From assembly GCA_029204225.1 (NCBI GenBank), contig CM055109.1, positions 48,304,597-48,368,596 of the forward strand: a stretch of 64,000 nt of DNA. The letters run 5' to 3'. Position 1 is the stretch's first letter, and every line of letters begins with the position of its first letter. The DNA is from Diphasiastrum complanatum (lineage: Eukaryota > Streptophyta > Lycopodiopsida > Lycopodiales > Lycopodiaceae). The notes beneath the pieces are model-generated. The model was given only the letters and a program-made list of their open reading frames with translations. It did no database searches and was not told where the DNA came from. Below are positions 56,422 through 64,000 of the stretch, piece by piece. The position numbers and the translations under genes were made by a program.

Positions 56422-56433
56422 GCTCTGATACCA
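56422..56433 (-). other. Gypsy primer binding site
   Basis: On the minus strand reads TGGTATCAGAGC, complementary to the 3' end of plant initiator-Met tRNA, the standard primer of plant LTR retrotransposons. Confidence 0.9.
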
Positions 56434-56810
56434 AGTTACAAGCTAAGATTCACTAGCTATGCTAGAAAGCAGGACTTAAGCTAGAAAGCAGGAAGAGAAT
56501 GCTTAAGGAGGCTAAAGAGGAGCAATCATCATAAACTGAATAAAGGAATACAATGTTGCCCTACTTATACCCTCTCCCTGAATCAAATGGAGGATTCAAA
56601 AAAAGGGAGGGAAAAGGATTTGGAGGGAAAATAGTGCGCCCTCCCAGTAGGAGGACCCCGCTCCAAATCAATGAGACCAAGTCCTAAAAATATAACCAAA
56701 TAGGGCCCAAGGCCAGTATATGAATAAAAAGGGCCCTTAGGCCTGCTTATGCATAATAACAATAAAAGAATGGACGCGGCGAATGTAATGAGCCAAGTCC
56801 ATAACTCTCA
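56434..56810 (-). repeat. Gypsy 5' LTR
   Basis: About 377 bp. In sense it starts TGAGAGTTATGG at 56810 and ends at the primer binding site. A polyadenylation-like AATAAA and AT-rich stretches occur inside. The inner end lacks a clean CA, so the exact border is uncertain. Confidence 0.65.
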
Positions 56811-57520
56811 TGGAGGCATTTGGTGTCACTATCACTGATCTTCCCTCGGGTACGCACCAATACATTAGACGTTTTTTATACAAAGCATATCTCGACCATA
56901 CTTGGCGACGCCAGTTGGGGGTTAAGCCCGATTACTACCAAATTCACTTTTTGGAGCAAGATGCTACTGGTCTTCCAGTTTTACCTCGATATTTGTCTTC
57001 ACTGGTCTCTGTTTCACTTTGGAACAATTTAGAGACTCCTCGCACCAGTTGGCTATTGAGATTGGCAGATTCCAGGGTACACCACGAGAGGAGAGATTAT
57101 GCCAGCTATGTTCTTTACATGAGATCGAGTCCGAGGACCATTTCATCTTTAGATGCCCTATATATTATGGGATTAGAAGGAGATATCACTGCCTATTCCG
57201 AGACATGCCTACTACACTTAGATCACTTATTGCATATGAGGACCTTCGCTGTGTTGCGGTTATGATACGAGAGATGGTCTTGCTACGACAGGATATGTAC
57301 CAATCAGCTCACCAGCCACATCCTAGCTCTCAGGCTTAGATTACGTCATTCTTCTCCAGGAGACGACCACGTCGAGACCTTGAGTTTGATGATGATGACG
57401 ACGATACACCACCTCACAGATATCAGAGACAGTGTATCACTCACAGTCATGTGGCAGCTCGCACTACCCGTCTTGTCATGAGAGCACACAATTTTCACCC
57501 TCCTAGATGACGTCAGCGAC
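56811..57520 (+). pseudogene. LINE P ORF2 C-terminal region
   Basis: Two overlapping frames: 56811-57030 with GTHQYIRRFLYKAYLDHTWR and QDATGLPVLPRYLSSL, then 57019-57339 with SSHQLAIEIGRFQGTPREER, the zinc pattern LCQLCSLHEIESEDHFIFRC and LRCVAVMIREMVLLRQDMYQ. A stop at about 57340 is followed by the usual basic and acidic tail (RPRRDLEFDDDDDDT). Confidence 0.85.
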
Positions 57521-57731
57521 GGTCCATATTACCTCCTGCAACAGCTCGATCACATCCTTTTTCAGCAGCAGTGCTAGATGATATGACTCTATTCTTAGCA
57601 ATTATTTTGCTCCCACTTATGGACAGTTTGTAGTTTACAGTTATATTGTTCATCTTTTATGCATTTCTTGGAGACGTTTATATACGCTCCCATGGTTACC
57701 GTTACTTGACATGTACTCTTATTGGTCTTAT

Positions 57732-57745
57732 ATGCCTTTTGGCAT
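57732..57745 (+). other. LINE P 3'-terminal hairpin
   Basis: ATGCC-TTTT-GGCAT stem-loop, followed by GGAAAAGACGTTAATAAAGC. Confidence 0.78.
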
Positions 57746-57768
57746 GGAAAAGACGTTAATAAAGCTTC

Positions 57769-57785
57769 CTCTCTCTCTCTCTCTC
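57769..57785. repeat. (CT)n microsatellite, LINE P tail
   Basis: Short CT repeat of 17 bases at the P/Q junction. Confidence 0.9.
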
Positions 57786-57927
57786 ATGACAAAGTTACGC
57801 TCATTTTTGTAAAACTGCTTGATTAGGGTTTTGCTTCCTCTCTCATCTATCTCTTGCAAATCATCCTACGGCTTCGCTTCGCCTTCCTCTAGGCTTTGTC
57901 TTCCGCACAAAGCGTGCTAAGAAGTTT

Positions 57928-58894
57928 ATGTCTATAGGCTCTCGCAAACGTCTTCGTACTTTGGAAATTGCATCCACCATGCCTACCGATTCTGTCAGCG
58001 CTCCGCCGCCACAGGTTGCTGCTTCATCCTCAGCTGCTATGGGAGACACATGCCACACCTACACGTGGCACACCACTCCTGAGAACATCTCCTCGTTGAA
58101 TGAGTACATTTCTAAGCAATTTGCCGCTTTTCTTTCACAACTCAATGAACTTCGTGCGGATTTGCATACTAAGACTGCCACGATTGACGCTCAACAAGCT
58201 GAAATTGCTTCTCTTCGTGCTGTGCTTAGTGCTTTGCAGAGGGACATCATCCCTAATATCTCCCGTGTTGTTGAGGATACTAAGGCATCCATGAGTAAGC
58301 TTCCCCTACTTGAGCGCCAGATACATGAAACTGTTGAGTGCACTTCCCGGATTCCCGTTCTTGAACAGCTCCTTCATGAGACGGTGGAACATGTATAGAA
58401 AGTACCTACTCTCGAGCAAGAAGTACGTGAGACCAAATCATGGGCTTCTACCCTGAGATCATCTACCACCTCTTCGTCTTCTGTAGCACCCTCCTTAGAC
58501 ACCATGGTACAAGGCGTCTTGGCAGAACAACAACGTCGGGACGACAAAAAAGCTCAACTTAAGATTCCGAGGTCTTTCTACTAAGGGCACAACACCGGAC
58601 CAGGTTACCTCTTTGTTTGCTTCACGCATGGGGCTCTCAGTTCCAGGTATCCAGTATGCTTGGCGCCTCCAGCATGATCCCAAGGTATTATTTGTCAAAT
58701 TCAAAACTATGGACGACCGGCAGACAGTTCTTCGTGCGCGTCGTACTCTCCGAGGCTCTCATATTTACATAGATGATGACCTTACTCACTGCCAATGGTT
58801 ACAGCGTAAAACTATTATTCAGGAGGCAAGGACAAAACAACAGCGGGTGGTATTTACAAATGGCAACCCTTGCTTTTTCTCCAAGCGTCAATAG
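57928..58894 (+). pseudogene. LINE Q ORF1
   Basis: ORF1 starts near 57928 (MSIGSRKRLRTLEIASTM), has a long coiled coil (SLNEYISKQFAAFLSQLNEL, TIDAQQAEIASLRAVLSALQ, heptad repeats of LERQIHETVE type) to a stop at about 58396. It runs on in the same frame (KVPTLEQEVRETKSWASTL) to a frameshift near 58555, then GLSTKGTTPDQVTSLFASRM and the RRM-like end (PKVLFVKFKTMDDRQTVLRA, SHIYIDDDLTHCQWLQRK). The repeated heptads around 58290-58420 are unlike the shorter coil of LINE B. Confidence 0.87.
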
Positions 58895-58949
58895 GAAGTT
58901 GGGGTACTCGGGCATGGGAGCAGCCCGATAGCCCCAACTAGCGTCACAT

Positions 58950-59900
58950 TCGGTTTTTGGAATTGTGGCGGCCTCTCCACCTCTTCTACAGCGGCTGATC
59001 TTGACACCTATCTATGTTCGGCTGATTTTCTACTTTTTGCACAGACATATGAGTCTTCCACACACCCACTTCCGCACATTTCTGGTTTTCAGTGGATTTC
59101 TGCTCCACGACCTATGCTACAGGGCAGAATACTTCGAGCCTCTGGTGGAGTTGCATGTTTGTACAGGTTGGTGTATACTCCTTCTATTCGGTTGGTGTCT
59201 CAGGATACTTATGGCCGTTACTTGTGGCTTCAGATTACTGCATCCTTCTTGGGGCTGGACCAGGATTTGTTTGTTGCAGTGTGCTACTTTGCTCCCCACA
59301 CTTCAGTGTTTATGGATTTGGGAGGTGATCCTTTTCAAGCCCTTTCTGACGGCGTGCTAGACTCTCTGTACAATGTTACATATTGCTTGCAGGGGACTTT
59401 AACGCACGCACAACCGCTCGCCAGATTGAGTTCTATGCTGACACACTCTCTCTTCATCCGTTGGATACCTCTTATGCCCATTATTCTCAGGACTCATCAG
59501 CGACAATTACTCTTTTTGGGGAACAGCTTCTGAGGTTGTTTAAGCACACGGTCTCATTATTCTCAATGGTCTTCTTCAATGGCCATCCTCCTCTGCATAT
59601 ACTTGCCACCCATTTGGTGGCGGTCACAGCGTAGTGGACTATTTCATTGCATCTCCTGCTTTATTGCCCCGCCTGGCATCCTTCACCATCGCTACCCCGT
59701 CCTCGCTGATCACTCTCTGCTCTACCTCTCCTTCTCCCCAGCGCCGAGTCCGCCTTCTCCTCCACCTTCCCTCTTTGTTCGACCCACCCGCTATCGTATA
59801 CCTCCTCATCAATCCCAGGCCTATGTTGCCCACGTCTCTCGTCTTCTGGACCACTTTCCTTCCTCCTCCGATGTCACTACCCGAGCCTGCTTTTTAACAC
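58950..59900 (+). pseudogene. LINE Q endonuclease region of ORF2
   Basis: Opens with TFGFWNCGGLSTSSTAADLD, then LLFAQTYESSTHPLPHISGF, LRASGGVACLYRLVYTPSIR, FVAVCYFAPHTSVFMDLGGD and, after a frameshift near 59380, the catalytic GDFNARTTARQIEFYADTL. A further shift near 59600 leads to LADHSLLYLSFSPAPSPPSP, the end of the domain. All key endonuclease blocks are readable. Confidence 0.88.
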
Positions 59901-61652
59901 ACGCTCTGACTACTGCCGCTCATGCCATTGCACCCCCTCGCCGCTTCTCTTCTCATCGTCGTACCCATAATAAATGGTATGACAACGACTGTTCTTTCTT
60001 CTAGAAATATGTCGAGTTCCTCAAATTCTCCAATTCTACATTGTCTTCTTCCGCAGAAAAGCAGCTTCGTTCCCTTCTCCGCAAAAAGAAAGTGGCCTAC
60101 TTTTCTTCCCGTTCCTCCTACCTCCTTCGCTCCCTCCACTCTGCTTCCTCGGCTACTTTTTGGAAGATCTTTCTTCATAAGCCCCTATCCATTGCACCCA
60201 TCCCTCTTCAATCTTGGGTCGACTATGCAACCAACCTATATACAACTGCTCACCCTTCCATCCCTCTTTCTTCTCGTCCTACCCACTCTGACCTCTTTTC
60301 TCCTGACATGGTTGAAGCCACCATCTGCAAACTCAAGAACAATCGTACGTCTGACATTGACCTCCTTTCAGCCAAGCTCCTCAAACCAATTGCCAAACTC
60401 GCCTCCCCTTTCTTGGCCCGTTGTTTCAACCGCTCTGTCGTTGATGGTTTCCCCATACCTTGGGCCACCGATCTCCTTCATCCCATTCTTAAAGCAGGCG
60501 ATGCCATGAATGTCCACAACTATCGCACTATTATGATTGGTCATACCATGGCCAAGTTGTACGCCACTATTCTCCAGAAATTCGTTACGGCAGAGGGCCG
60601 AGGCTGATTCTCGACTATTATATAAGACTGGCCAGGCTGGCTTCCGCCGAGGTTATAGCACTCTTGATCATGTCCTCACTCTACGTACTATCATTGAGGA
60701 GGCAAAGCATATGGGCAAGAAGGTATTTGCTTGTTTCATTGATCTCTCTAAGGCCTTTGATACTGTTCCCCGTCATCTTTTGATCAGCAGACTATGTCAG
60801 CTTGGCTTTTCCGACTCTATTCTCGCGGCAGTGGTTGCTCTGTATGAGAGAGTTCTAGCACGTATTCGGCTGGGTACTGATTTGTCTTCTCCCATCCGTA
60901 GCACTGTTGGCGTCAAGCAAGGCTATCCACTATCCCCTCCGCTCTTTGCATTTTATATTGATGTTCTAGAGCGCCTCATTCGTGAAGAAGGTGGAGACGG
61001 TTGCCCGCTGGCTCATTTGCTCATCCCCATTCTGCTTTATGCTGATGACATTGTCCTGCTTTCTTCCTCACTAGAAGGGTTGCAGTGTCACTTACAGGTC
61101 TTACATCGCTTTTGTGTTGCTTGGGGTCTCTCTATTAACTTAAAAAAGACGAAGATCATGATTTTCAACACCAATCGACAAAGCCTTCACAATTATCAAT
61201 TCTTCTATGACGGCCAGGAAGTTGACATTGTTGCCTCTTATACTTACTTGGGAGTCTTGTTTACTGCGCCCCTTCTTGGTTTCCGCCAGGCTGCATTTGC
61301 GCACATTTCCTCCGGTCTTTCAGCATTGGTCCAGTTCGAGCGTGGTTGTACAATGAATTATATTTTTGATCCCGCTACTAGATGCCAATTGTTTCACACG
61401 CGGGTGGTTCCAGCAATGATGTATGCCTCCGAGATTTGGTTGCCAGGACTTTCTCTCCGGGACTGGGCAGGCATTTCCCGCATTCAGGCCACTATGTTGG
61501 GTCGCATGATATGTGCGAAGACTACCACCCCTCATGATATCCTATCTGCTGAGTTTGCTACTCTTCTATCATCCTTGAGGGCTTTTTCCGCCTTATTCTT
61601 TTTCTTCAGCGGATTCAGGAGATTCGTGCATCTCACCCGGATAGATACATAG
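59901..61652 (+). pseudogene. LINE Q reverse transcriptase region of ORF2
   Basis: First frame to 60607: RTHNKWYDNDCSFF, a stop, then SSAEKQLRSLLRKKKVAYFS, KNNRTSDIDLLSAKLLKPIA and LLHPILKAGDAMNVHNYRTI. A frameshift near 60585 leads to 60590-61600: TGQAGFRRGYSTLDHVLTLR, ACFIDLSKAFDTVPRHLLIS, VGVKQGYPLSPPLFAFYIDV, the YADD box (about 61038-61050), LSINLKKTKIMIFNTNRQSL and SYTYLGVLFTAPLLGFRQAA. A last shift near 61570 precedes the zinc region. Confidence 0.92.
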
Positions 61653-62440
61653 TTGTTGCGGTTACTTCTTCACGTGTCCTAGCTGATTCCCATGCCAAGA
61701 TATCCTGGTACCAGCAGGCGTCTGATCTCTTACGACATCTGGGCGTCTCTATCATGGATCTTCCTCGTGGTACGCATTCATATATCCGAGGCTATGTATT
61801 CCATCGATATATGCAGCAAACTTGGAGCTCCCTCCCACCTTCCCGTATTCGACTGAGCTATTACCAGACACACTTCCTCTCTCTGGATCCTTCTGGTTTG
61901 CCATTTTTGCCGCTCTATCTCTCACAGCCCCTATCACACGGCATGCGCTATCGTCTTGGGCAGTTGCGCATTTCCTCTCATCAGCTTGCTATTGAGGCCA
62001 GTCGTGCATGGGATATCCCCCGGGAGCGTCGTCTATGTCGCTTGTGCTCGTTGAAGGAGGTGGAAGATGAAGCCCATTTCCTCCTCAGATGTCCGTTGTA
62101 TTATGAGATACGGGGGAGGTATTATTGTCTCTTTCGCGATGGCCCGCATACACTTTGCAGTTTTGTCTTCTATCCGGATGCTCGTTGCTTGGGACTTCTT
62201 GTTCGTGAGATGCTTACCCTCCGTCAGTCTCATCTGCCTGCACCAGATCACCTGGGGTTAGACTCCCGGCAGCTGCTTCTCACTGGCTTCTTTCGGACTC
62301 GAGCACATGCTGATGATTCCGATGATGAGATTCCTATCGCTGTGCCACCGCGGAAAAAGCCCAGATGTAGTCGGCACTCGCCTCCATCGGGGCCCATTGT
62401 ACGGTCCACTCAGCGAACACTTCACACTTACTTTCGCTGA
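61590..62440 (+). pseudogene. LINE Q ORF2 C-terminal region with zinc-binding motif
   Basis: After a frameshift near 61570: IRASHPDRYIVVAVTSSRVL, SIMDLPRGTHSYIRGYVFHR, LRISSHQLAIEASRAWDIPR, then the zinc pattern LCRLCSLKEVEDEAHFLLRC with PLYYEIRGRYYCLFR. The tail is acidic then basic (HADDSDDEIPIAVPPRKKPR) and ends STQRTLHTYFR. Open to the stop at 62440. Confidence 0.88.
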
Positions 62441-62625
62441 TATGTACTTATTCTCCACCTGGCCCGGGTTGTGGGCATTGGTACTTTTTCTGTAGTTCTT
62501 CTGTTATACCTGGCCCGGGTTGTGGGCTACTTTCATTCGTCGCTAGTTTATAGCATTTTACGACCACGTCCTCCTATGGATGATGCTCCCGCTGTTGCTT
62601 GTACATATTTTCTTTTTGGTCTTAT

Positions 62626-62639
62626 GCACCCACGGGTGC
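62626..62639 (+). other. LINE Q 3'-terminal hairpin
   Basis: GCACC-CACG-GGTGC stem-loop, followed by CCAAAAGACGTTAATAAAGC. Stem bases differ from ATGCC/GGCAT but still pair. Confidence 0.8.
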
Positions 62640-62665
62640 CCAAAAGACGTTAATAAAGCTCTCTT

Positions 62666-62670
<5 letters not shown>

Positions 62671-62734
<64 letters not shown>
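62671..62734. repeat. (CT)n microsatellite, LINE Q tail
   Basis: TTTC units followed by about 64 bases of perfect CT repeat, ending at the first base of LINE R. Confidence 0.95.
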
Positions 62735-62736
<2 letters not shown>

Positions 62737-62815
62737 CCTAGCGCTCCTCTCTCGCGATGGCCTAGCGCTCCTCTCTCGCGTTGGCCTAGTGCTCCATCTC
62801 CAGCGCTCTGCTGCC
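62735..62815 (+). repeat. 5' UTR tandem repeats of LINE R
   Basis: GGCCTAGCGCTCCTCTCTCG at 62735 and 62764, and a third, diverged start (GGCCTAGTGCTCCATCTCC) near 62783-62795. LINE promoters often carry such 5' repeats. Confidence 0.8.
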
Positions 62816-62980
62816 TCCAACCAGCGAGTGTGATGCCCTCCAGCGGAACCTGCCTCCAGTAACAATGGCAGCGAGTTTACCTTCAACCGGCGACCTGATC
62901 AACATCGATGCATAAACCTGCCTTTAACGGAACAAATAGATTGCAGAACCAGGACTGTTTGATTGCAGAGGATTCGAATC

Positions 62981-63976
62981 ATGGCCAAAAGTAAGAGGGG
63001 TGGTGGACCTGCCCTTCCTGCCAACATTGCTTCATCCACTTCATCCTCTTCATCTACCACATCTTCTTCTTCCATTTCAGACCCGTCCATCGCACCTACC
63101 TTCGATCCACCTTCACCTTCACCTTCCATTCCAGTTGCAATCCCTATATCTCCGTCAGATCCTATTCTTGATAATAGTGAATCCATCATAGCTGATCCTT
63201 TGACCCCGAATACCCCAGAAGAGGAATTACCTCTGCCTCCAACCTTTATGATCTCTGTCATTCGTGCAGATCAGTTACGTTCCTATGAATATTTCAACGA
63301 CCATCGGAAAAAACTTCTTTCTCTTGAAGCTATGATCCAAGCTGTTCAATCTCATCTTCAGAAACTAGATTCGTCTATCGATGATCTCAAGAAAGAAGTT
63401 GCAGCTGTCAAAATCGAAGCTTCCTCTCATTCGACTACTTCAGCTAAGATCCAACAACTTGAAAGTCAAGTGGAACAGCATCATACCGCTGTCCGATCCT
63501 GGGCAGATTTGCTTAAAGGTCCTAATACTGCTGTTCTACCACCTCCACCTTTTATCTCAGCTACGTTCACCAAGAGCCGTTTGCGAGAGCAAAAGGCTCT
63601 TAATGTCCGAGTAAGAGGTATTACGAACTCCCATGATGTTGTTGGTGAAGCTAAAAATTTTCTTGAAGAGAGTCTTCAACACCACCACAAAGATATGGAT
63701 ACTGCATGGCGACCTAAGAAAGATCCAAGTACTCTTGTTATACGCTTTGCATCTGCCACTGGTCGTCATGAAGCGCTAGGGAAGAGATCTACATTGCGGG
63801 GCACCACAATATACCTGGATGAAGACCTTACTTTCATTCAGGTTCAAGAACGGAAAAAAGAAAAACAGGAGGCTCTAACGAATGGAAAGCGGTTGATCTA
63901 CAGGGATGGTATCATCCGTTTTGTAGATATTAAACCTGCTACTATTAATGAGATATCTGAGACTATTCAGAGTTAG
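62981..63976 (+). CDS. LINE R ORF1 protein (intact, 331 aa)
   Basis: Open from ATG at 62981 (MAKSKRGGGPALPANIASST); an earlier in-frame ATG at 62963 exists, but MAKSKRG fits the family start in LINE B (MARKKG). The N-terminus is rich in Ser and Pro, residues about 95-160 form a coiled coil (KIQQLESQVEQHHTAVRSWA), and the C-terminal part is RRM-like: ISATFTKSRLREQKALNVRV, STLVIRFASATGRHEALGKR, TTIYLDEDLTFIQVQERKKE and KRLIYRDGIIRFVD. Predicted to bind LINE RNA in ribonucleoprotein particles. No break is visible. Confidence 0.92.
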   Translation: MAKSKRGGGPALPANIASSTSSSSSTTSSSSISDPSIAPTFDPPSPSPSIPVAIPISPSDPILDNSESIIADPLTPNTPEEELPLPPTFMISVIRADQLRSYEYFNDHRKKLLSLEAMIQAVQSHLQKLDSSIDDLKKEVAAVKIEASSHSTTSAKIQQLESQVEQHHTAVRSWADLLKGPNTAVLPPPPFISATFTKSRLREQKALNVRVRGITNSHDVVGEAKNFLEESLQHHHKDMDTAWRPKKDPSTLVIRFASATGRHEALGKRSTLRGTTIYLDEDLTFIQVQERKKEKQEALTNGKRLIYRDGIIRFVDIKPATINEISETIQS

Positions 63977-64000
63977 TGAGAGAGTTAGAGCACTGAAGAG

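Larger units (their letters stand above)
52416..56810 (-). mobile_element. composite LTR element: Copia 3' end joined to Gypsy 5' body
   Basis: On the minus strand, from right to left: Gypsy 5' LTR (56434-56810), primer binding site, tandem-repeat leader, gag, protease, partial reverse transcriptase and RNase H of a Gypsy element; then at about 53515-53535 a direct change to the Copia RNase H region, polypurine tract and Copia LTR. Both parts have the same orientation and one LTR each. No matching target duplication was seen at the two outer ends. Confidence 0.75.
56811..57785 (+). mobile_element. LINE P: 3' end of a copy
   Basis: Plus-strand LINE starting at the border of the composite LTR element. 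It covers the region before the zinc finger (TITDLPSGTHQYIRRFLYKA), the zinc-binding domain, the C-terminus, 3' untranslated region, hairpin (57732-57745), GACGTTAATAAAGC and a short (CT)n tail. Its tail is followed without a gap by the 5' end of LINE Q. LINE O, left of the composite element, could be the 5' part of the same copy, but they do not meet at neighbouring positions. Confidence 0.85.
57786..62734 (+). mobile_element. LINE Q: full-length copy (about 4.9 kb)
   Basis: The only complete + strand copy. Order: 5' untranslated region from 57786, ORF1 (57928-58894), ORF2 with endonuclease (about 58950-59900), reverse transcriptase (60041-61600) and zinc-binding region (61754-62440), 3' untranslated region with a duplicated CCTGGCCCGGGTTGTGGGC motif (62459 and 62509), hairpin and (CT)n tail. 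ORF1 has one stop and one frameshift, ORF2 about four frame breaks. Subfamily differs from B and D but matches I and M. Confidence 0.92.
62735..64000 (+). mobile_element. LINE R: 5' end, runs off the window
   Basis: Begins directly after the (CT)n tail of LINE Q. The 5' untranslated region (62735-62980) starts with three tandem units of about 29 bp (GGCCTAGCGCTCCTCTCTCG). ORF1 follows, and ORF2 should start just beyond the window. The preserved ORF1 and neat 5' repeats make it one of the younger-looking copies here. Confidence 0.9.

Noticed and set aside
57769-62734. Head-to-tail LINEs as one multimeric transcript inserted at once
   Set aside because: Neighbouring copies differ in subfamily and decay, and truncated copies also abut tails, so separate insertions fit better.

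Overview
This is a nuclear segment from a plant with a large genome, most likely a fern, lycophyte or gymnosperm; the sequence alone does not settle which. The evidence is a plant-type split gene with introns of 9 to 18 kb, spliceosomal GT/AG junctions, Ty1/Copia and Ty3/Gypsy (chromovirus) remnants, a hAT-like element, and many APE-type non-LTR retrotransposons (LINEs).

The only host gene I can support is a DCN1-like gene (cullin neddylation factor) on the + strand. It is scattered across the window in small exons: exon 1 ends exactly after the ATG at 2295-2297, exon 2 is 20222-20283, exon 3 is 36203-36339, exon 4 is 45645-45703, and exon 5 is a 24-base micro-exon at 46019-46042. All phases agree and the joined product follows the start of the DCN1 family (UBA-like region, then the start of the DCUN1/PONY domain). 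The remaining exons were not found before 64000, so the gene is probably longer than 61 kb. Nearly everything else lies in its introns.

Layout: 1-205 Copia scrap; 206-2297 upstream DNA and leader; 3168-18528 (intron 1) a head-to-tail chain of minus-strand LINEs, here named Z, A, B, C and D; 18531-19740 a local tandem duplication, then exon 2; 20818-26579 LINE E, split by a 717-bp hAT-like element and by a 3.3-kb deleted chromovirus; 27051-34915 LINE pieces G, H, I, J and K plus a dispersed repeat; exon 3; a 577-bp perfect (TCAC)n tract; 38462-43735 Copia scraps and LINEs L and M; exons 4 and 5; 49490-51130 Copia and Gypsy scraps; 51150-52415 LINEs N and O; 52416-56810 a composite Copia/Gypsy element; 56811-64000 LINEs P, Q and R in head-to-tail order.

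The most striking signal is the LINE family. Copies end in a short hairpin followed by a conserved segment near GACGTTAATAAAGC and then a (CT)n tail instead of poly(A). The hairpin stem differs between copies in a base-pair-compensating way. Almost every 5' end, full-length or truncated, directly abuts the (CT)n tail of another copy in the same orientation. This suggests a 3' stem-loop recognised by the reverse transcriptase and insertion targeted to CT/GA microsatellites, which would build tandem arrays. Two copies (B and R) keep an intact ORF1; every ORF2 seen is broken.
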